Source: Trichostrongylus colubriformis (Eukaryota > Nematoda > Chromadorea > Rhabditida > Trichostrongylidae). From it: a stretch of 64,000 bases of DNA. The translations under genes and the position numbers were made by a program. The notes under the pieces are model-generated. The model saw nothing but the letters and a program-made list of their open reading frames with translations, was not told the DNA's origin and searched no databases. The DNA lies in NCBI GenBank assembly GCA_963978905.1, contig OZ022261.1:4961992-5025991 (forward strand), written 5' to 3'. Shown here one piece after another: positions 47,501 to 62,500 of this stretch (positions are counted from its first letter, which is position 1; every line of letters begins with the position of its first letter).

Positions 47501-50500
47501 TGGAGTAGCGTTAGACTGAAGATCTGAGGTCACCAGTTCGATCCTCGTTCGGGGTCGAAACTCTATGTGGATCTATGTGGATGAGTAAAAGTTTCGACGG
47601 AGTTCGTCTTGCGAAACTCCCGAAGATTAGGATTTTGGGCCTTTTGTTGGGAGTAACATTCTTGTATGTCGTAGTGCGAGTAGACTCTCTGTCGTCAAAG
47701 TTGCAATGACAGGATTATGGTATGTTGACGATGCAGACTTATCTCTCAAGGTTCGCCTTGCTTACCATCAGTAATTGGCAAGAAAGTGGAACAGTCAATT
47801 CAAGCGCACATATAGCCCGTTTTGCTTGATTGAGCTTGAAAATGTAAACTATTTTCTCTTACAGTGTTGACACCGATCTCGAGAACATCATTTCTGTGAT
47901 ACCTGACGAGCTGCATGGTGCACTTTTTTTAGCTGGTTATGGGAGAGGATCAACAATTCTGTTGAGGGTAACGGTTTGACAAATCTTAAATAATAAAATA
48001 TATGGCACGTCACACACAGTTGTTATATGGTTTACACCTATCCGGTATTTGAAGCGTTTACAATATTTACATCATACAAATAATACCTTCACCTGAATAA
48101 TAAAATCGGAGTGAGGATGATATTTTTGCGTGTGCACTGAGCTCGATGCGGAGGAGTATTGATCCGATTGAGTTTGGGGAACTTAGAGGTCTTCAGAGCG
48201 CTCAAAAATCACATCTCGACAATCCTGCTATTGTAAACAGAAACACAAATTTTTGTTAGCATCGGTCCTGACACCTAAATGTGCCTGACCCTAGGTAAAA
48301 TTGTGTTTCCCCTACGGTCCCGGTTGCTGACGCGTTTAATGTATTGGTTTGAGGAATAAGTCCCCGCGGTTTTTTTCAACCCCGTTTTTTACAAAATTTC
48401 CTTCATCTTTTGACAAAGTTCATACGTGTTTTTGATAAAGCTTTTTTTGCTTTACGAAACGGTACTATCTGTTTTTCGATTCCTTCGACTACCCAGTATT
48501 TATGAAGTTAGGAAATGAAGTGATCTGAAGGCAAAAAATTGGCGCTTGCGCACCATGTAATGAAAATGCTTGATTTCGTCGACTTTTAAATAGTCTAAAA
48601 AATGGAAAAAAAAACTATTCGAACAAGAACCGTGAGTGCCGTCTTGTAGAACGAAAAGAGCTCCATCGAACGATGCAAAACACTCTGCCGAAAAAAAAAT
48701 CACTTTCAGTATGCAATATTGAATTGAAAAACAGGTAAAAACTTATTGCTACATGCTAAAATATGAGAGGATACGAACGAAGAGTGGTACTGTCTTGTAG
48801 AGCAAAAAGAGCTCTATCGAATGCATACATGCACTCTTCTCCAACCTCGATGGTAGGCGAGGAAGAGAAGATAACAAAGTGCACACTTTTGCGAGTACTG
48901 CATTTTTGAGCCTTAAAAACAGCGGAAACTCGAGCGATTTGTATCAAAAGTAGTACCATTCTGTAGAGCTGGAAAAGCTCTATCGAAACATATACACAAA
49001 CATTTTTTGATCTTGATGGAAGGCGAGAAAAACGAGGTGCGCAAACGCCAATTTTTTGCCTTCAGCTTACTTCATTTCCAAACCTCATAAATATTAAGCA
49101 GTCGAAGGAATCGAAAAACAGATAGAAGCGTTTTTTAGAGCAAAAGAAGCTCTATCAAAAACACGTATGAACTTTGTCAAAAAACGAAGGAAACTTTGTA
49201 AAGAACGGGGCTGAAAAAAACCGCGGGGACTTATTCCTCAACCCAATATAAGAGACGAATGTGAGGCAGTTTTTCTCTGGGATAGGAACAAAAATTTTCG
49301 GGCGCTAGAATGTAGAAAGTGACTTGTTTTGCTAACATATCGGTAGGAAAAACATACCAGTTCCATGGGCCCCTAATAGTCGGAGAGCGCCTCAAGCATC
49401 ATTGGCAGTATGGGACAGTAAGCGCTCTCCGTTTTTGAATATTTTCCTGATCCCACTTGATGATCGTGTGAAGACAGCAATATATCCGAATCTAGTGGGA
49501 ACAAATTATATTAGCTGGAAAGAGGAACTGATTTTTGGCTCCGGTTAAAGATCACTCCCTACAATGCCGTTCCCACGCCTTTTGTAGATCACGCACCTGA
49601 ATGATGTAGAACATTCACCTTTCACCCTGTGGGTAAATATACAGCTCCGCTTGATCTAAGCAAAAATGGCTCCAGTTGAAAGCTCTATACTTTGCCCCGT
49701 TGTTCATTACGAATACTTTCTCAAATAAATCGTCCAGGAAAAATTAGTTTTTCTGTTACCCATATATTTATGTTGTATTTGCCTGATGTGGGCCGCATGT
49801 AGAAATTCACCCGAAAAATGCGAATCGGGCTAAGATTTTCAGAAGATTGAGCACCACAAAATCTCGGCCGGGTAGGCGTAGCTTACGAGCTAGTGCCCAC
49901 GCCAACGTCTGTCACGGTCAGAGACGCATTCTAGGAACCGAAGGTTACGCGAATAGTCCCACTGTCCGTTCCCAACCGCTACGAAGGACGTAACAGGGCT
50001 TTTACTTGGAGGCCCCGCCCACCAGGCTGAGAATTTGAGGAGCTGTATTTTAGCCGAATTCTCATTATTCGAAACTATGCATGCGGCCCTTATTAGGCAA
50101 ATACAACATAAATATACGGGTAGCAAGAAAACTCATCTTCCTGTGGACCATTCTTTTGAGCACTCTCTGCGATGGGGGGGGGGGCTGTTAAAATTTGTGG
50201 TGCATTCGAGGAAGACGACATCCTGCAGCCATCAGCCACAATATCTCGTTGATTCCACCGTGGGTGAGAGTAGAGAGTACGTTTGACTTGTAGAGCTCCA
50301 TAACTTCACTTTCTTAAAGAAATGCGGTGAATTAGAAGTTGAAGCACATGGAATCATACCTCTTATCTCGTTCCCGAAAGATGTGTTTTGGCGAAGTTCT
50401 GATGTCCTACTTATGCTTTTGAAGCAACGGACACTTTTTGAACGACTTGAAATCAGAGGATACGTCCTGAAGAACTAAGGCTTTCAGAAAAAGTTATGGA

Positions 50501-53500
50501 ATGCCTATTTCGACCAATCTGAAATCCTTGTTTTGACAGTTGCTTTCCAGCTTCAGTAAAGTGTAGCGGAAGAGGTGTTCGCGCATAAGATAAGCGAAAA
50601 GCAACAGAGAACGTGTGTTCGTGCTTTGAATGAGCTGAAATCTACTGAGAATGCGTGTTCGTGCTTTAAATGAGCCAAAAGCTACAGAGAACATGACACG
50701 AGATTTACAGATGGGTCTTACATGGAGGTCGAAACATAGCTTTTGCTTCAACTTTGAAGGAAAAGCTGATGGCGTAATTATCGAAATTCCCTTGGATTTC
50801 TGAATTGGTACTTTTTCGATCAGAAGGCTGTATTTTTGATCTATAGGTACCATGGTCGCTGGAGCAGCAGACGTCATTGTCTCCTATTCTGTGGAGCGGA
50901 GAAAGTTTTCCGCAATCGCGCTTCTCGATCAGTCTGGATAAAAGTGGAGATGCTGCCTTCATTCTCAACGGGACCGTGGTTTGTTGCTGCTATGAGTTCT
51001 TAATATTCAATGATTGAATGGATCATTCTGTAGGGTAAGGTAACGAGTAACACGAGTTGCGACAGCGACTTTGTTATGTGATGGTATAAAAATTGGGTGA
51101 TGTAGTGCACAAGGAAAATGGATATCAAATCACACTGGCTGTCACTGATTTCTGTACCGTTGAGAGATTATTATACCTGCTCAACTGATCACCATTTCGA
51201 CTCATCGGACTCATCGCTTTTTTTCTTCGTGGACCAAGGGAATGACCGTTATGGCGTTTCGGCATCATTCTTTGACTACTGTGAGAGCACCGCCGCGTTA
51301 AATCATGGCTGCCGTACAGGAAAGGGGAATGCGTACCGGCTCATGCCTGCTCTCCAAATCAGCTGCACTGTTAAAATGAATTTACAGAGGTATTGGCACG
51401 ATATACAGGGGATGCCAAAAAAAGTAATTTTGCTTTCGGCTCACATCTGCCAATTATACAACATAGGGAAACGAAAGAAATAAAAATATTGGGGCAAAAT
51501 ACTCCCGAAATGTTCCTCTGAATGCAAGAGCAAGCTGTGGCTCCTTACGTTCACCTTTATAAAAATGTGGAGCTTTTATTCGGCGCAGTCGGGCTTCAGA
51601 GTAGAGTATCAAGGTCCGCTTTAAACAGTGAAGCCAGGCTCCGTGGTAGGTCTTCTGTGGGAAGCTTCCTAAGGATTGGCCCTTCGGTTCATGGAAGTCA
51701 CAGAGCCCCTGCTGCTGGGACAAGGCTGCTATGATCCGAAGTATCATTTTCATGCCCAAATTCGCCTCCGGAGGGGTTTCAGTGGTGAGGGCACGTTTTG
51801 GCTCTTCGAAACGAAGGGCGCCGGGAACCCGGAAAAACGGAATGTTAAAGAACACCACCCAGTATGGATCCCCTTAGGTACACAGAGTGAACGGACCTCA
51901 GCAAGGTTGTGAACGAGGGCGACGAAATTTCGGATTTTGCCCAGTTGAGGTGACACAACTTGTTCACTCTTTCCTCGCTCCCGTTCCTGCTCCCGTGCAG
52001 AAGGCTGCCACGGAGTATAGTGATAGAGTCAGGTCTGCTCTTGAATCTGGGGATGGAAATACTTCAACAGAATTTGCTGTAGTTTGACTAAAGTGGGGTG
52101 AAAATTGAGGAGACGAAATTACTTCTTTTTTTTGGCACCCCCTGTAGTTGTCGTATATTGAGAGTTTTTTAGGTACTGAGAATTAGAGGGGCATAGCCGC
52201 GATGAGGCAGCAGCTAACAGGTGGAGTGACACGGGGGCTCCTTCATGCATGCACTCCTCTTAGTTTGCTCGAGACTCCTTGAAAAGTTCGCAAAGCACTT
52301 CACGCTTTGCTGAAGCCGCTTGTGTTCCTTATTTGTGGGCGTTACTTAATAGATGTACATGTCATATGTTTTAGGTGGCAGTCATGTACATAACATGCTC
52401 TGATCTATATAAAACATGTGAGGACTTATCTCAAGGTATAGTTTTTGTTATTAGTAAGAAAACAAACAGCATGGAATCTGTATCTTGTTTATAGGAGGAT
52501 GGATGGATCCACTTTCTTGTGTATGGTGCGCCGATGAGCAGAGACAGGTGATGGTTACGTTGGATGACGAACTTCCCTGTACTTCCCCAATCACTAGAGT
52601 CTGCCCTCCAACTGTATACCACGTTGGTTTTTCCTATCTCACTATTCTTCGTTGATCTACCAACCATTTACATTTTCGAGTTACTGTAACTAGGAGTGGT
52701 ATCAACAAATCCTCATTGCAAGATATTCTGCAATCTTTAGAAGTTTGTATATTTTGAGCTTAATTTGATTTGGTGCTGTGCTTTATCAAACAGTGTTACA
52801 AACTCGTACTCGCCGTGTCACCGGCGGCGGCCGGCGTGGCGAGTGGGAGTTTGCAACACTGTTTGATGACACACTGATTCCATTGACTGCCTTCTACTGA
52901 TATACGAAGGACGGTAGTGGGACTGAAAATCTGCCACAGTAGATCGCGTATGATCATACATTTACCGTTACGGCAGCTCTTATAATAGTGGGATTAGCGT
53001 TTTTGTAGAATTGCGGAATCTTGGAAAATGGTAAAGGCACGTATTGGGAGAACTGCGGAATTCCTGCTTTTATGGAAATACAGAATCGGAATTGTGGGAT
53101 ATGTGAAAAGGATTACATACTCATCTATTCCCGGGCGCTGACGAGTCAAGTGCGTTGGAAAAATGAAGATCCTCAATTCCGCGTATCTTTAAAACGCGGA
53201 TTCCTCAATTTCCCCAATCGATACGTACCATTTCCTTGCCACAGATACCACAAGTCCGCAAAAGCGCTGTTGAATCTACTATTTTATCCTTGTGTGCAAC
53301 TATACACACAAGTATACAACACATAAACATTAATACAAATAAACATGTAGACAGGCACAAAAGCATACAGTGATCATGCGGAAAATACCTTTTTCTTGAA
53401 GGACTCCCACAGTACCAGCTCATTACATCTTTGCGAAATCCCAACCAGCTGCGGCAATCCGTGCCGATGGGCCGTTACTGCGACGCTGCAAAGCGAAAGT

Positions 53501-56500
53501 TCGGCCTTACGCTACACACTCGGTTATCTCAGATACACACACAGATATTCAATCGGACTGAATTCGGTTGGGGATCTGTCGTAGCCATGGCAAGGGGGTG
53601 TCGTTGTTTCGGAAGCATTTAACACCTTCCATGTGTCCTTCGGGTTATTATCCTCTTGGGAAATGAATCACAGTTGGTAACATTGCAAACGTAACCGACT
53701 GGTAACCGTCTCTATGAGCTAGGTTGCTGAGTTGCATTCTGGGATCTATATTATCCTTGATACGATGAAGCCGTTCACTATGGCGAAACCTTCGCCTTTA
53801 TATTTACCGGTTTGTATCGGGTGATACATAATATCAACAGGACGGCGCGCAATTCAAAAAAAACAAAAGCTGAGTTCGTCACAGTGACCTTTCGCCACTC
53901 CTGAGTCTGATTCTCGTGAGTAGGAGCCCTAGTAGATGTGCTTTGCTGCTCTCGATGGAACTCAGCGGCTATCCTCTAGGCGACATTTGAACAGGCCAGT
54001 CCCTCACACGACGGTGTACAGTGTATGCGACTAGTTTGGACATTGAGTCTTCATAGCGGGGGATTTCATTTTTGCTGCTTCTTGGTGGTTTCGACTTCGC
54101 TCAAGCCATCATCCATGGATTAATTCCATATTGCCTGAACACAGCCGACTGACACTATTTGAACTTCGGAATTCTGTCGAGATTATGTCACAAGTAGGTG
54201 AGCCTCTACTGAATGTGACTAATGCCTGCTGTGTTCCGACGAAGTATTTGCTTCACAGTCTGTAGTGGTACATGAATAAAAGGTCAAAGAGAAATTGTTT
54301 ACGCGGGTAAGTTTCGTTTGGTCGGAAATCACATATTGAAAAATATTTTAGTTTCCACACGCAAAAAGTGAAAATGAGCATTCTGGTCATATTCAGTAAA
54401 TAGGCATTGACAGGAAAAAAATCAGCTCAAGCTTGAAATGCAAGCTATAATTGCCTAAACCTCGCCAGAGGTCTTCTTAATCTCAATCTCTGATAGAATC
54501 CAGAATCAGTTCACACCTTGTATGAAGCGCTTATGAACTTGGCTACCTTTCTAGATACCACTCCTATGTTACTTAGTATCACCAACTATCATGTCTAATC
54601 TTGCTTTGGCAGTATCTTTTTTCATTAGGCCAACCGGAATGACAATCACTCAGAGTGGGAGATTTTCGGTTCGAATTTTGATAGAATGGAGAATGCTGAA
54701 GTTTTCGTGTGCGAGGAGAAGTGCGCCATCAATCGACGGCTTTCGGATAATTCAAAGTAAGTTACTTCTCATGCTAAGACGAAGTTTCGTAATAATAATT
54801 ATGACTAGTTCTTCATTCGTTCTTCTAGATTGTTGTGCATCCTTCCCAATGGTTCGTCACAATTTCCCGGGTGCGCCGTCCGAATTGTTGGACAGTTAGG
54901 CGAGTACAAAGATTTCACACTATTCGTGAAGAAAACCACTCATAGCGTCGCCTCAATGACAGAGCAGTCTCAGCATGGGAAGTCTTCGAGGTGCATGGTT
55001 GTTGCATTAGCAAAATTTTTATTCTTCAGTTTTCTATTTTTCTCCGGTCTGACAAATGAATTACCTCAATTCATTCCCTGATCAGCGTGATGCGTCGATT
55101 CACCTTTCCAACAGTCAGTCGTCTAAGTTTTGTAATAGATTTCCATCTTGTACCTACTGCCAACTCCCAAATCACAATACTGAGCACATATAATGAACTG
55201 TTTCTCTCGTGTCAACTCTGCGCAACGATCTTCCAGGGCATGGAAGATTGTACTTGCTCTAATTGTCGTATTTGTAATCTTGACTGTGCTTGGAGTGATT
55301 ATTTGTTTGGCTCGTAAGAAAATAATGGTGAGCTTCTATTTACCTCAATCTTTATTGTTTCTAAAAATAATTTTCGATCTTTCGCTTCATTCACTCTTCT
55401 GGTATTAGGAGTCAAGAAAGAACGTTGATGTGGTTTCTGCAACCTTTCCGCTTGGAGATACATTGGGGATCGGACGTAAGACCTTTTTTTCGAGTAGCTA
55501 TAATTTTGCGTGTTTTCAGAATTCTCATGCTGTTTTTGCAGGTCATGTTAGTAAGTACGATGCATGCTCGATGGACTACACATCACCATATGAGCAGTTA
55601 TTCAGGTCTGAGCGTCCTATATTAGTTGCAATCCCTACCATATATGAAACGTTACGCCTGTCTAAACCTTCGTCCATCCGTCCTTCGGGAAATTAGGTAT
55701 CACATGAAAACGACATGTGGAGATGGAGACAAGTTTGGGATGGATAGGGCATGGGACGAGAAGAAAAGAGTACGTACGGACCGTGTTAAGCTCCGCCCAC
55801 GAAGGGCGGAGCGTGCGCTGGAATGTTCGGTTTTGGACCGGAAATAGTTAATTGGGTTCGAATGTGGGCCAAACGAGGAGAGAAGATAGATTTATGCCAG
55901 CGATGAGTTTCTGAAGGCGACGAAAGAGTGGTGGACACATTGGACGGAGCGTTTGTGGCGGATGGGCGGGGCTTGGAGTTACATAAAAAATGACTTGTGG
56001 ACATAGGGACAACTTTGCGATGGGTAGGGTATGGGGCAAAAAGTTAAGAGCATACATAGACCAAATTAAGCTCCGCCCACGGTGGGCAGAGCGTTCACTG
56101 AAATCTTCCGTTTTCCGACCGAAAATTGACAGTTGTGTTCCAATATGACCCAAACGTTCACAAGTCACGAGCCAACAATTGCAAAACCCTCATTTTTTTA
56201 AGTTGTATGGGGGGGGGGATGGTAGGATGACATCGGTGGTGATCGAAGAGAACTGATAACGATTGAAGAGACAGGATTTGCTTCGAAGTTTGTTTCGAAC
56301 GGGAGGGGACGAAGGTGTGTCGTGATATTAATCATGTTTTATGCACCCTTTTGGAGTTAGGGATCAGAGACTTCGCCAAGTACGTTCTGACTATTTCAAA
56401 TTGATTCCATGCATTCTACGTTATTGCGTTATGTGATGCGCACAGTTTTGGTGCGTCATCAAAGCGGGTACTCTGAAGTTTTGTTCCTTTTCTACCAACC

Positions 56501-59500
56501 TGTCGAACTTAGCTCGAAGCGGGTACCGTCACACTTTCGTAAACAATTACCATATATGTTTGACTTGGGGACTTATCGGTGAGCGTGTACTTCAATTGAA
56601 CTCAAACCGTTCCATCCCATTCCAGTACATTGCAACTTTATTATTCAGCATATCCGTAATGCATATATTAGGTTGATTCATAATAAATCGGACAAATTGA
56701 CAAATTCTAATCATTGTCGTACAACTTTTCAACGACAACTGGGATTCGCTTGACATATGCTCCATCTTTATCGATGACCTTCTGCCACGGGTTAGGCAGA
56801 TCATGGATGCCCTTGCTCCGGAAGGCCGGAGGCTGGAGCTCGAAGAAGTTGCCGAGTGCCGTCTTGACATCGTCGCGAGTTTTGAAGTCTTGGCCGTCCA
56901 GGTGGCGTCGGCTGTGGGAGAAAAGGTGGAAATCTGAAGGGGCCAGGTCTGGGGAGTACGGTGGGTGTGGAAGCACGGAGCAACTGTAAGACAGCACCTC
57001 GGCCTTGGTCGATCTTGCAATGTGCGGTCTCGCGTTGTCGTGCTGGAAGTAGACATGTGACTGCCGCCGTTGCGAACTTTGGACATTTGCCTTCAATTCT
57101 CGTAATTGACTAACGTAGACGACGGCGGATACTGTTGTATCTTCATCGAGCAGCTCCCAGTACTCTACGCCGTGTACGCTCCTCTAACCGCGGTTTTCGT
57201 CTTCGATGAAATAGTCGCCTGACGCGAACTTCGAATGTCACAAGTACACTGTACATCTGGCGGAGACATGCTCCTTGTAAACTTCTTTCAGACGTCTGCC
57301 GATATCCGCGGGTTCCTGACCAGATAGCGATAGAAATAGTATTACGTTGCGGATGTGGTCTCTGGGCGGCTTGAAATCGTGCGACATGATGGCGGGATGA
57401 AACTACTTTGGAGTGATTATTTTGCGGTACTTTGAAGAGCTTTTCATACTTACTCTAATGCTATCTCGCGCGTCCATTTTCGTTATTTCGTCGCTGAGTT
57501 ATGATCTCTAGAAATCATCACTACCATTTGTCCGATTTATTATGAATCAACCTAATAAATGCAGGGATTGCACAGTCTTTAGTGTCACTTGATTCAAGAC
57601 GTGCATACTTTCTTGTAGTCTGATTGAAAATATAGCTTCGGTTGGTAGGGTTCTTCTTCGAGTAGTAATTCCTTATAAAATAATGTTGAAATTGTTTGGG
57701 TTCTGAAGTTGAAGGTTGTTATATTCGTTTTTGCAGAGATATTGACGACCGGTTGAAGATAGATGCTTCGCGTCTCCAGTTCGAAGCTGAGATTGGGAGA
57801 GGTATACACCGACTTCCTTTCTTGCACTTAAAAAGTCTCTTACACGTAACACATGTCAACTAATGCTTCAGGTCACTTTGGAATTGTTAGTCGGGCGACG
57901 TATACAGCTCCAGATGGCACAAAGAAAAAAGTGGCTTGCAAGGTTCTCAAACAGTCAGTTGACGGCGTTGGGGACTTCATTTTAGAAGGTCAGTTTTTAT
58001 CTGATAAACTTTGTCTGATGCCCTCTTTATGCCCTTCAGATAGATATCTTTATGTATGCCTTACGTCAAGCTCACAAGAGCGATCTCAACCAGATAAGCC
58101 ATTGCTTGACAGGGCGCTCTTGCAGAAACAATATACTGCGGTGAGACACTTCTTCGAGCCCAGAAAAAAACTGAATAGTCAAGTTAGATTTTAAGGGAAT
58201 CGTCCTCGGGGAAAACAGTTTATCTTTCACCCATACATTTATGTTGCATTTCACACGTCACACTCCGAGCAAGTGTCCGCCCCGTCGTCCGCAGCAGTTG
58301 GAAACGGAGAGTGAGACTGTTTACGTAACTCTCTGTTCCTATAATGCGTCTCCGACCACGGCGGACGCGGGTGGGCACTTGCTGGCAGGCCCCATTCACC
58401 CGGCCGAGACTTTGTGGTGCTGTATCTTAGTCGGATTCCCATTTTTTTGCGTGAAATTTTGCATGCGACCCGCATTGGACAGACACTCATTTTTCCGTGA
58501 ACAACTCCTGTGAAATCTGCTAAGCCCACGATAGTTGAAACTATGGGCTTGAGTATTACATGCTCCTCTGAGATCTTCGGATATTGCGTGGCTGTCCGGC
58601 GGAGTCATCAATGACGAGGAATAGGTCCTCTATGTTGGCGTTGATGTTTATGTATGACCAGGAACACTCACAATCAAAGAACAAGCCCAGAAAGATGTTC
58701 ATTGATACTCTTTGATTTCTGGTCATTTCCGTTTTCTGATGCTGCGTCTCTGTGAAAGTCTTCTATGGACAACTTCATAGTGTCGCCATTCACCTATAGG
58801 AATTACAAAATAGATCTACTCTCTCTATCCCCGTGCAACTGTATTCACTCATTGCTGCTGTGCAATAGTCGCTCTTCCTTTTGAGCATCCTAGGATTTCC
58901 AGTGTCTTTACAGAAGCTTACGTTGAGCTGTGAATTGTTGGTCTTCACTCCGCCGCGCATACCCATCTTCCGTGAGCAGTGTTTGTCTCTTACTTTCACT
59001 CATTGTTTTCCCGTCCTCAAACTATCAGCGTTACATACGAGTTTGTGGTCGCCCATCACCGCGAAGGTACTGCTAAAATCACTTTTTTGTAGCCATAACT
59101 ACTACTTCTGCTTCTCACTTATTCTTGGTCCCTGGGCCGCTTTAGAAGCAACTGATAACTAATAGGAAGTTTTGTAGTGAGCACCATCTACGCGACACAC
59201 ACACACTGAGGGAGCGTAGTAGAGATAATCAGTGAGCATTATCTCTACTACGCTCCCTCAGTGTGTGTGTCTCCGATTCATCCAGGTGTACTTAATAAGC
59301 ATAGATGTGCTAATTTCCACCGGCTTTTCCTGGTCTTCAGGCTTGCTCGGTCCGAATTATTACCTTCCTGGTTAAGCATCGTCCCATCGGGGTGCGCCTC
59401 GTTCATTGCGGGTAGTTCCCATGCACCTCTTCCACGAATTCTGATGACTAAACCAATCTCTTCCCCACTTCTCAGCAGTTTTGAACTATAGCCGAATTTT

Positions 59501-62500
59501 TCGTCCAGCCGCATTAACCTTGAACGGAGCATAGCTTGGTTAATGAGCGCTAATTACTTCTACCATATGCTCCACCGTTTTCAAACTGGGCCGGATCTCT
59601 TCGGGTTGTTCTTCAGAATTTTGCCAGTTTCTTGAATACAAGCAGACAAACAGGAAATTTCAGCAAGACATTATTGGACAAACAGACAAACAGGAAATTT
59701 TGGCAAGATATTATCGGATCGTTCCATAAGTAGTGTCGCTCGTTTCCAAACAAAATTTCTCTTGTAGAGTTACAAGTTCGTGTGGCTCTCATACAGCATT
59801 CAAAAGAGAGTTTTCTGCTCTACAAAATGACATGTTCAGCTTTTTTTGACTATCATAATGAAGCCGACCTCCAGGCTGCTGAAGTGGTTGGTTTAGCCTA
59901 CAAAATTTGACCAAACCGATAATTGATTGAACACTAGTATCCCTCACTCCGGAAAAATCGTCAATCATGAGCCTCGTACCTAGCCCCGACTTCTTCTCTA
60001 AGTCCCACAATAACTTCGTTTTTTTAACTCGGTGATATTTGACAACTTCTTCAAACCAAGGCAAGAAAATTTTCTGAACCAATCAGTCAAAAGTGTAGTG
60101 AAATATCGAGCAGAGGTAAAGAGTAGGGACGAGAAAACATTATTGACCAGGTTGCTTGAGTACCATTGAAAAAAATTAATTGTGAAATAATATCATCTGG
60201 GCCCCTATCACATAGTTTCTAAATTCATTCTGAATCGCAGCCAGAAAAAAAGTCAAGCATATTGTTGATAAGGCAGAAAAATCCTCTCGATGGTCCGTAA
60301 AGCAATGTTGAAAAGGAATTTGGAAGGAAATCTTTTGGAAAAAGAACTTGGAAAAAGAACGACGTGAGACGTGAGTACTCGATCGTTCAGTCATTGGACT
60401 TGTAGAGGAGGTCGAGGCCGAGTACGGGACATGTTTTTTGATTTCCTAAAGCGAAATATGTGTTTTATTTATTTGCCGGTTTGGTCTATTTTTGTCAGCT
60501 GGTTTCAACCCTTCGCCGGCCTGAAAATCGGCCCTATCTGAATATCCAAAATTGAACACAACGTTTTGTAAAGAAGCAAAATCGCTTTCGAACGGCTAAA
60601 ACGCGACACAATCTCGTATATTTACCAGGAAAAGTCTCGTTCGACAAAAGCGACATCACTTCTGGAATGACCCATTACCAACTTAGCCAGCGCTCACTAC
60701 TGTGCGTATCACGCCTTGTGCTGCAAAATTTATTTATTTTTTATTCTTTTTCTATTGAATGCACGGCACGGTGCTCAGAACAAGCATTTGCTAGTAAAAC
60801 GAGCAGCTGAATCAGTAGAATTAGTTGAGGCAAGGTAAAAGCCAATTAGAAAGGCTGACATCCCAAAAGCGTTTGTCCGTACCTAGTATTTGGCGCTTGA
60901 TAGTAATTAGTTGTTGAAGTAAACAAAACACGCTTCAGAATATGAAGAACAGCATTACAAGAAGAGCAAGGAATTATAGAGAGGAGGAAATAAATCATGC
61001 AGGATGAAACAAATGTAAAATATGATGAGAATGGACTTAGGTAGTATTTTCTGCCATGTGATGCGTACAGTAGTGTGCTCTAACTCAGTAGATGTTGCAA
61101 AAATCAAATCATGGCCATCTATCTGAAAAATTGATATCTTTGATCGGTATGGATCAATGGCGCATGGTCTCATATAACCATTTTTGAAGTGGTTGATCAG
61201 TGGTAATCCATTTTATGTTCCCGTTTCTCGTTTCTCCCACGAAACCGGTAATTTCGATGCTTAGCAATGATGGCTCATGGCCTACCTACTGGTGTAATCC
61301 ATTCCAATCCGGATCTCGATTCGGTAACCAGCAAGTTTGGTTGGCAGCCTATAACTTGTGAAATTTTGTGCCATTGTGCCCTAAGCCCTTATTCACCTTC
61401 TGGGAACCACTACCCATCCCTGCTCCCATGCACAAGGACATTTCTCATTGGTCAGGATAGAATCATTCGTTGAGTAAAAAGTAATTTATCAAAAAAGTAA
61501 ATGTAGTCTAGGCATGGGCGCAAGACCACACACTTTAAGCTGTTGCAGGCATACCTCACTTGTAGGCAAGGTCTCAAAGTAAATTACAATGGCGATGCTC
61601 ATTGCATAATCATTTCTGTAAGGCAGCCTTCATACTCTTCGGTGGTGCTGCCGGTGGCAAGGCGTGGCTGCGCATACAGACAGTGGCGCGGACGAAGACG
61701 CAGAGACGCAGAGGCGCAATCACGCCTCGCCGCCGCCATCGCAATGCATGAAGGCTGCCTAAGTCAGATTATTGCTTACTTCGTCGAAAGATCTCGGAAA
61801 ACGCGCCTCACTCACTACGAAATGTCGTTCGATTTGACTTACAAACTTTTTCTTCTGCTGCTAGCTCTGCTATATTGCATGCTGTCGCGATAGGCAGAAC
61901 CAACTAGATTTCCTTCTTTCAATCCCTCGCGCAGTCGAAGCAACCATTGGGATTTTTATTTCTGTAGGTCACGTACTCCTATCCTATAGCCGTAGTCCTA
62001 TAGCCGAAGATAGTACGGTAGATCAGGGCCGTGTAAGCTCGAATATACAGGGGGTGCCAAAAAAAAGAAGTAATTTTGCCCACGGCTCACATCTGCCAAT
62101 TTTGCAAAACGTAGGGAAACGAAAGAGATAAAGGTATTGGGGCAAAACATTCCTGAAATGTTCCTCTAAAAGCAGGAACAAGCTGTGGCTCCTCACATTC
62201 ATGTTCATAAAAATATGGAGGTTTCATTCGGCGCAGTCGGGCTTCGGAGTACCTACATTTAAAAATTCGTTAAAAACAGTGGAGCCAAGCTCCGTGGTAG
62301 GTCTTTTGTGGGAAGCTTCCTGAGGGTTGGCCCTTCGGTTCTTGGAAGTCACAGAGCCCCTGCTGCTTGTAGAAGGCTGCTATGATCCAAAGTATCATTT
62401 TCATGCCTCAAATCCGCCTCCGGAGGGGTTTCAGTGGTAGGGGAACGTTTTGGCTCTTGGAAACGAAGGGCGCTGGGAACCCGGGAAAAACGCAGTGTTA

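Larger units (their letters stand above)
57989..62047. other. receptor intron (5' part), no gene
   Basis: Contains a hairpin at 59187-59270 (CACTGAGGGAGCGTAGTAGA inverted around a short loop) and a Harbinger-like MITE at 61622-61759. Short direct repeats occur near 59640-59710 (ACAAACAGACAAACAGGAAA). Nothing else recognised. Confidence 0.5.

Noticed and set aside
50494..50877. 127-codon minus-strand ORF
   Set aside because: It covers an imperfect tandem repeat near 50590-50700 and is antisense to two phase-compatible receptor exons.
51454..51858. 134-codon minus-strand ORF
   Set aside because: It lies wholly within a non-autonomous CAGGGGG element and is not preserved in the copy at 62048-62797.
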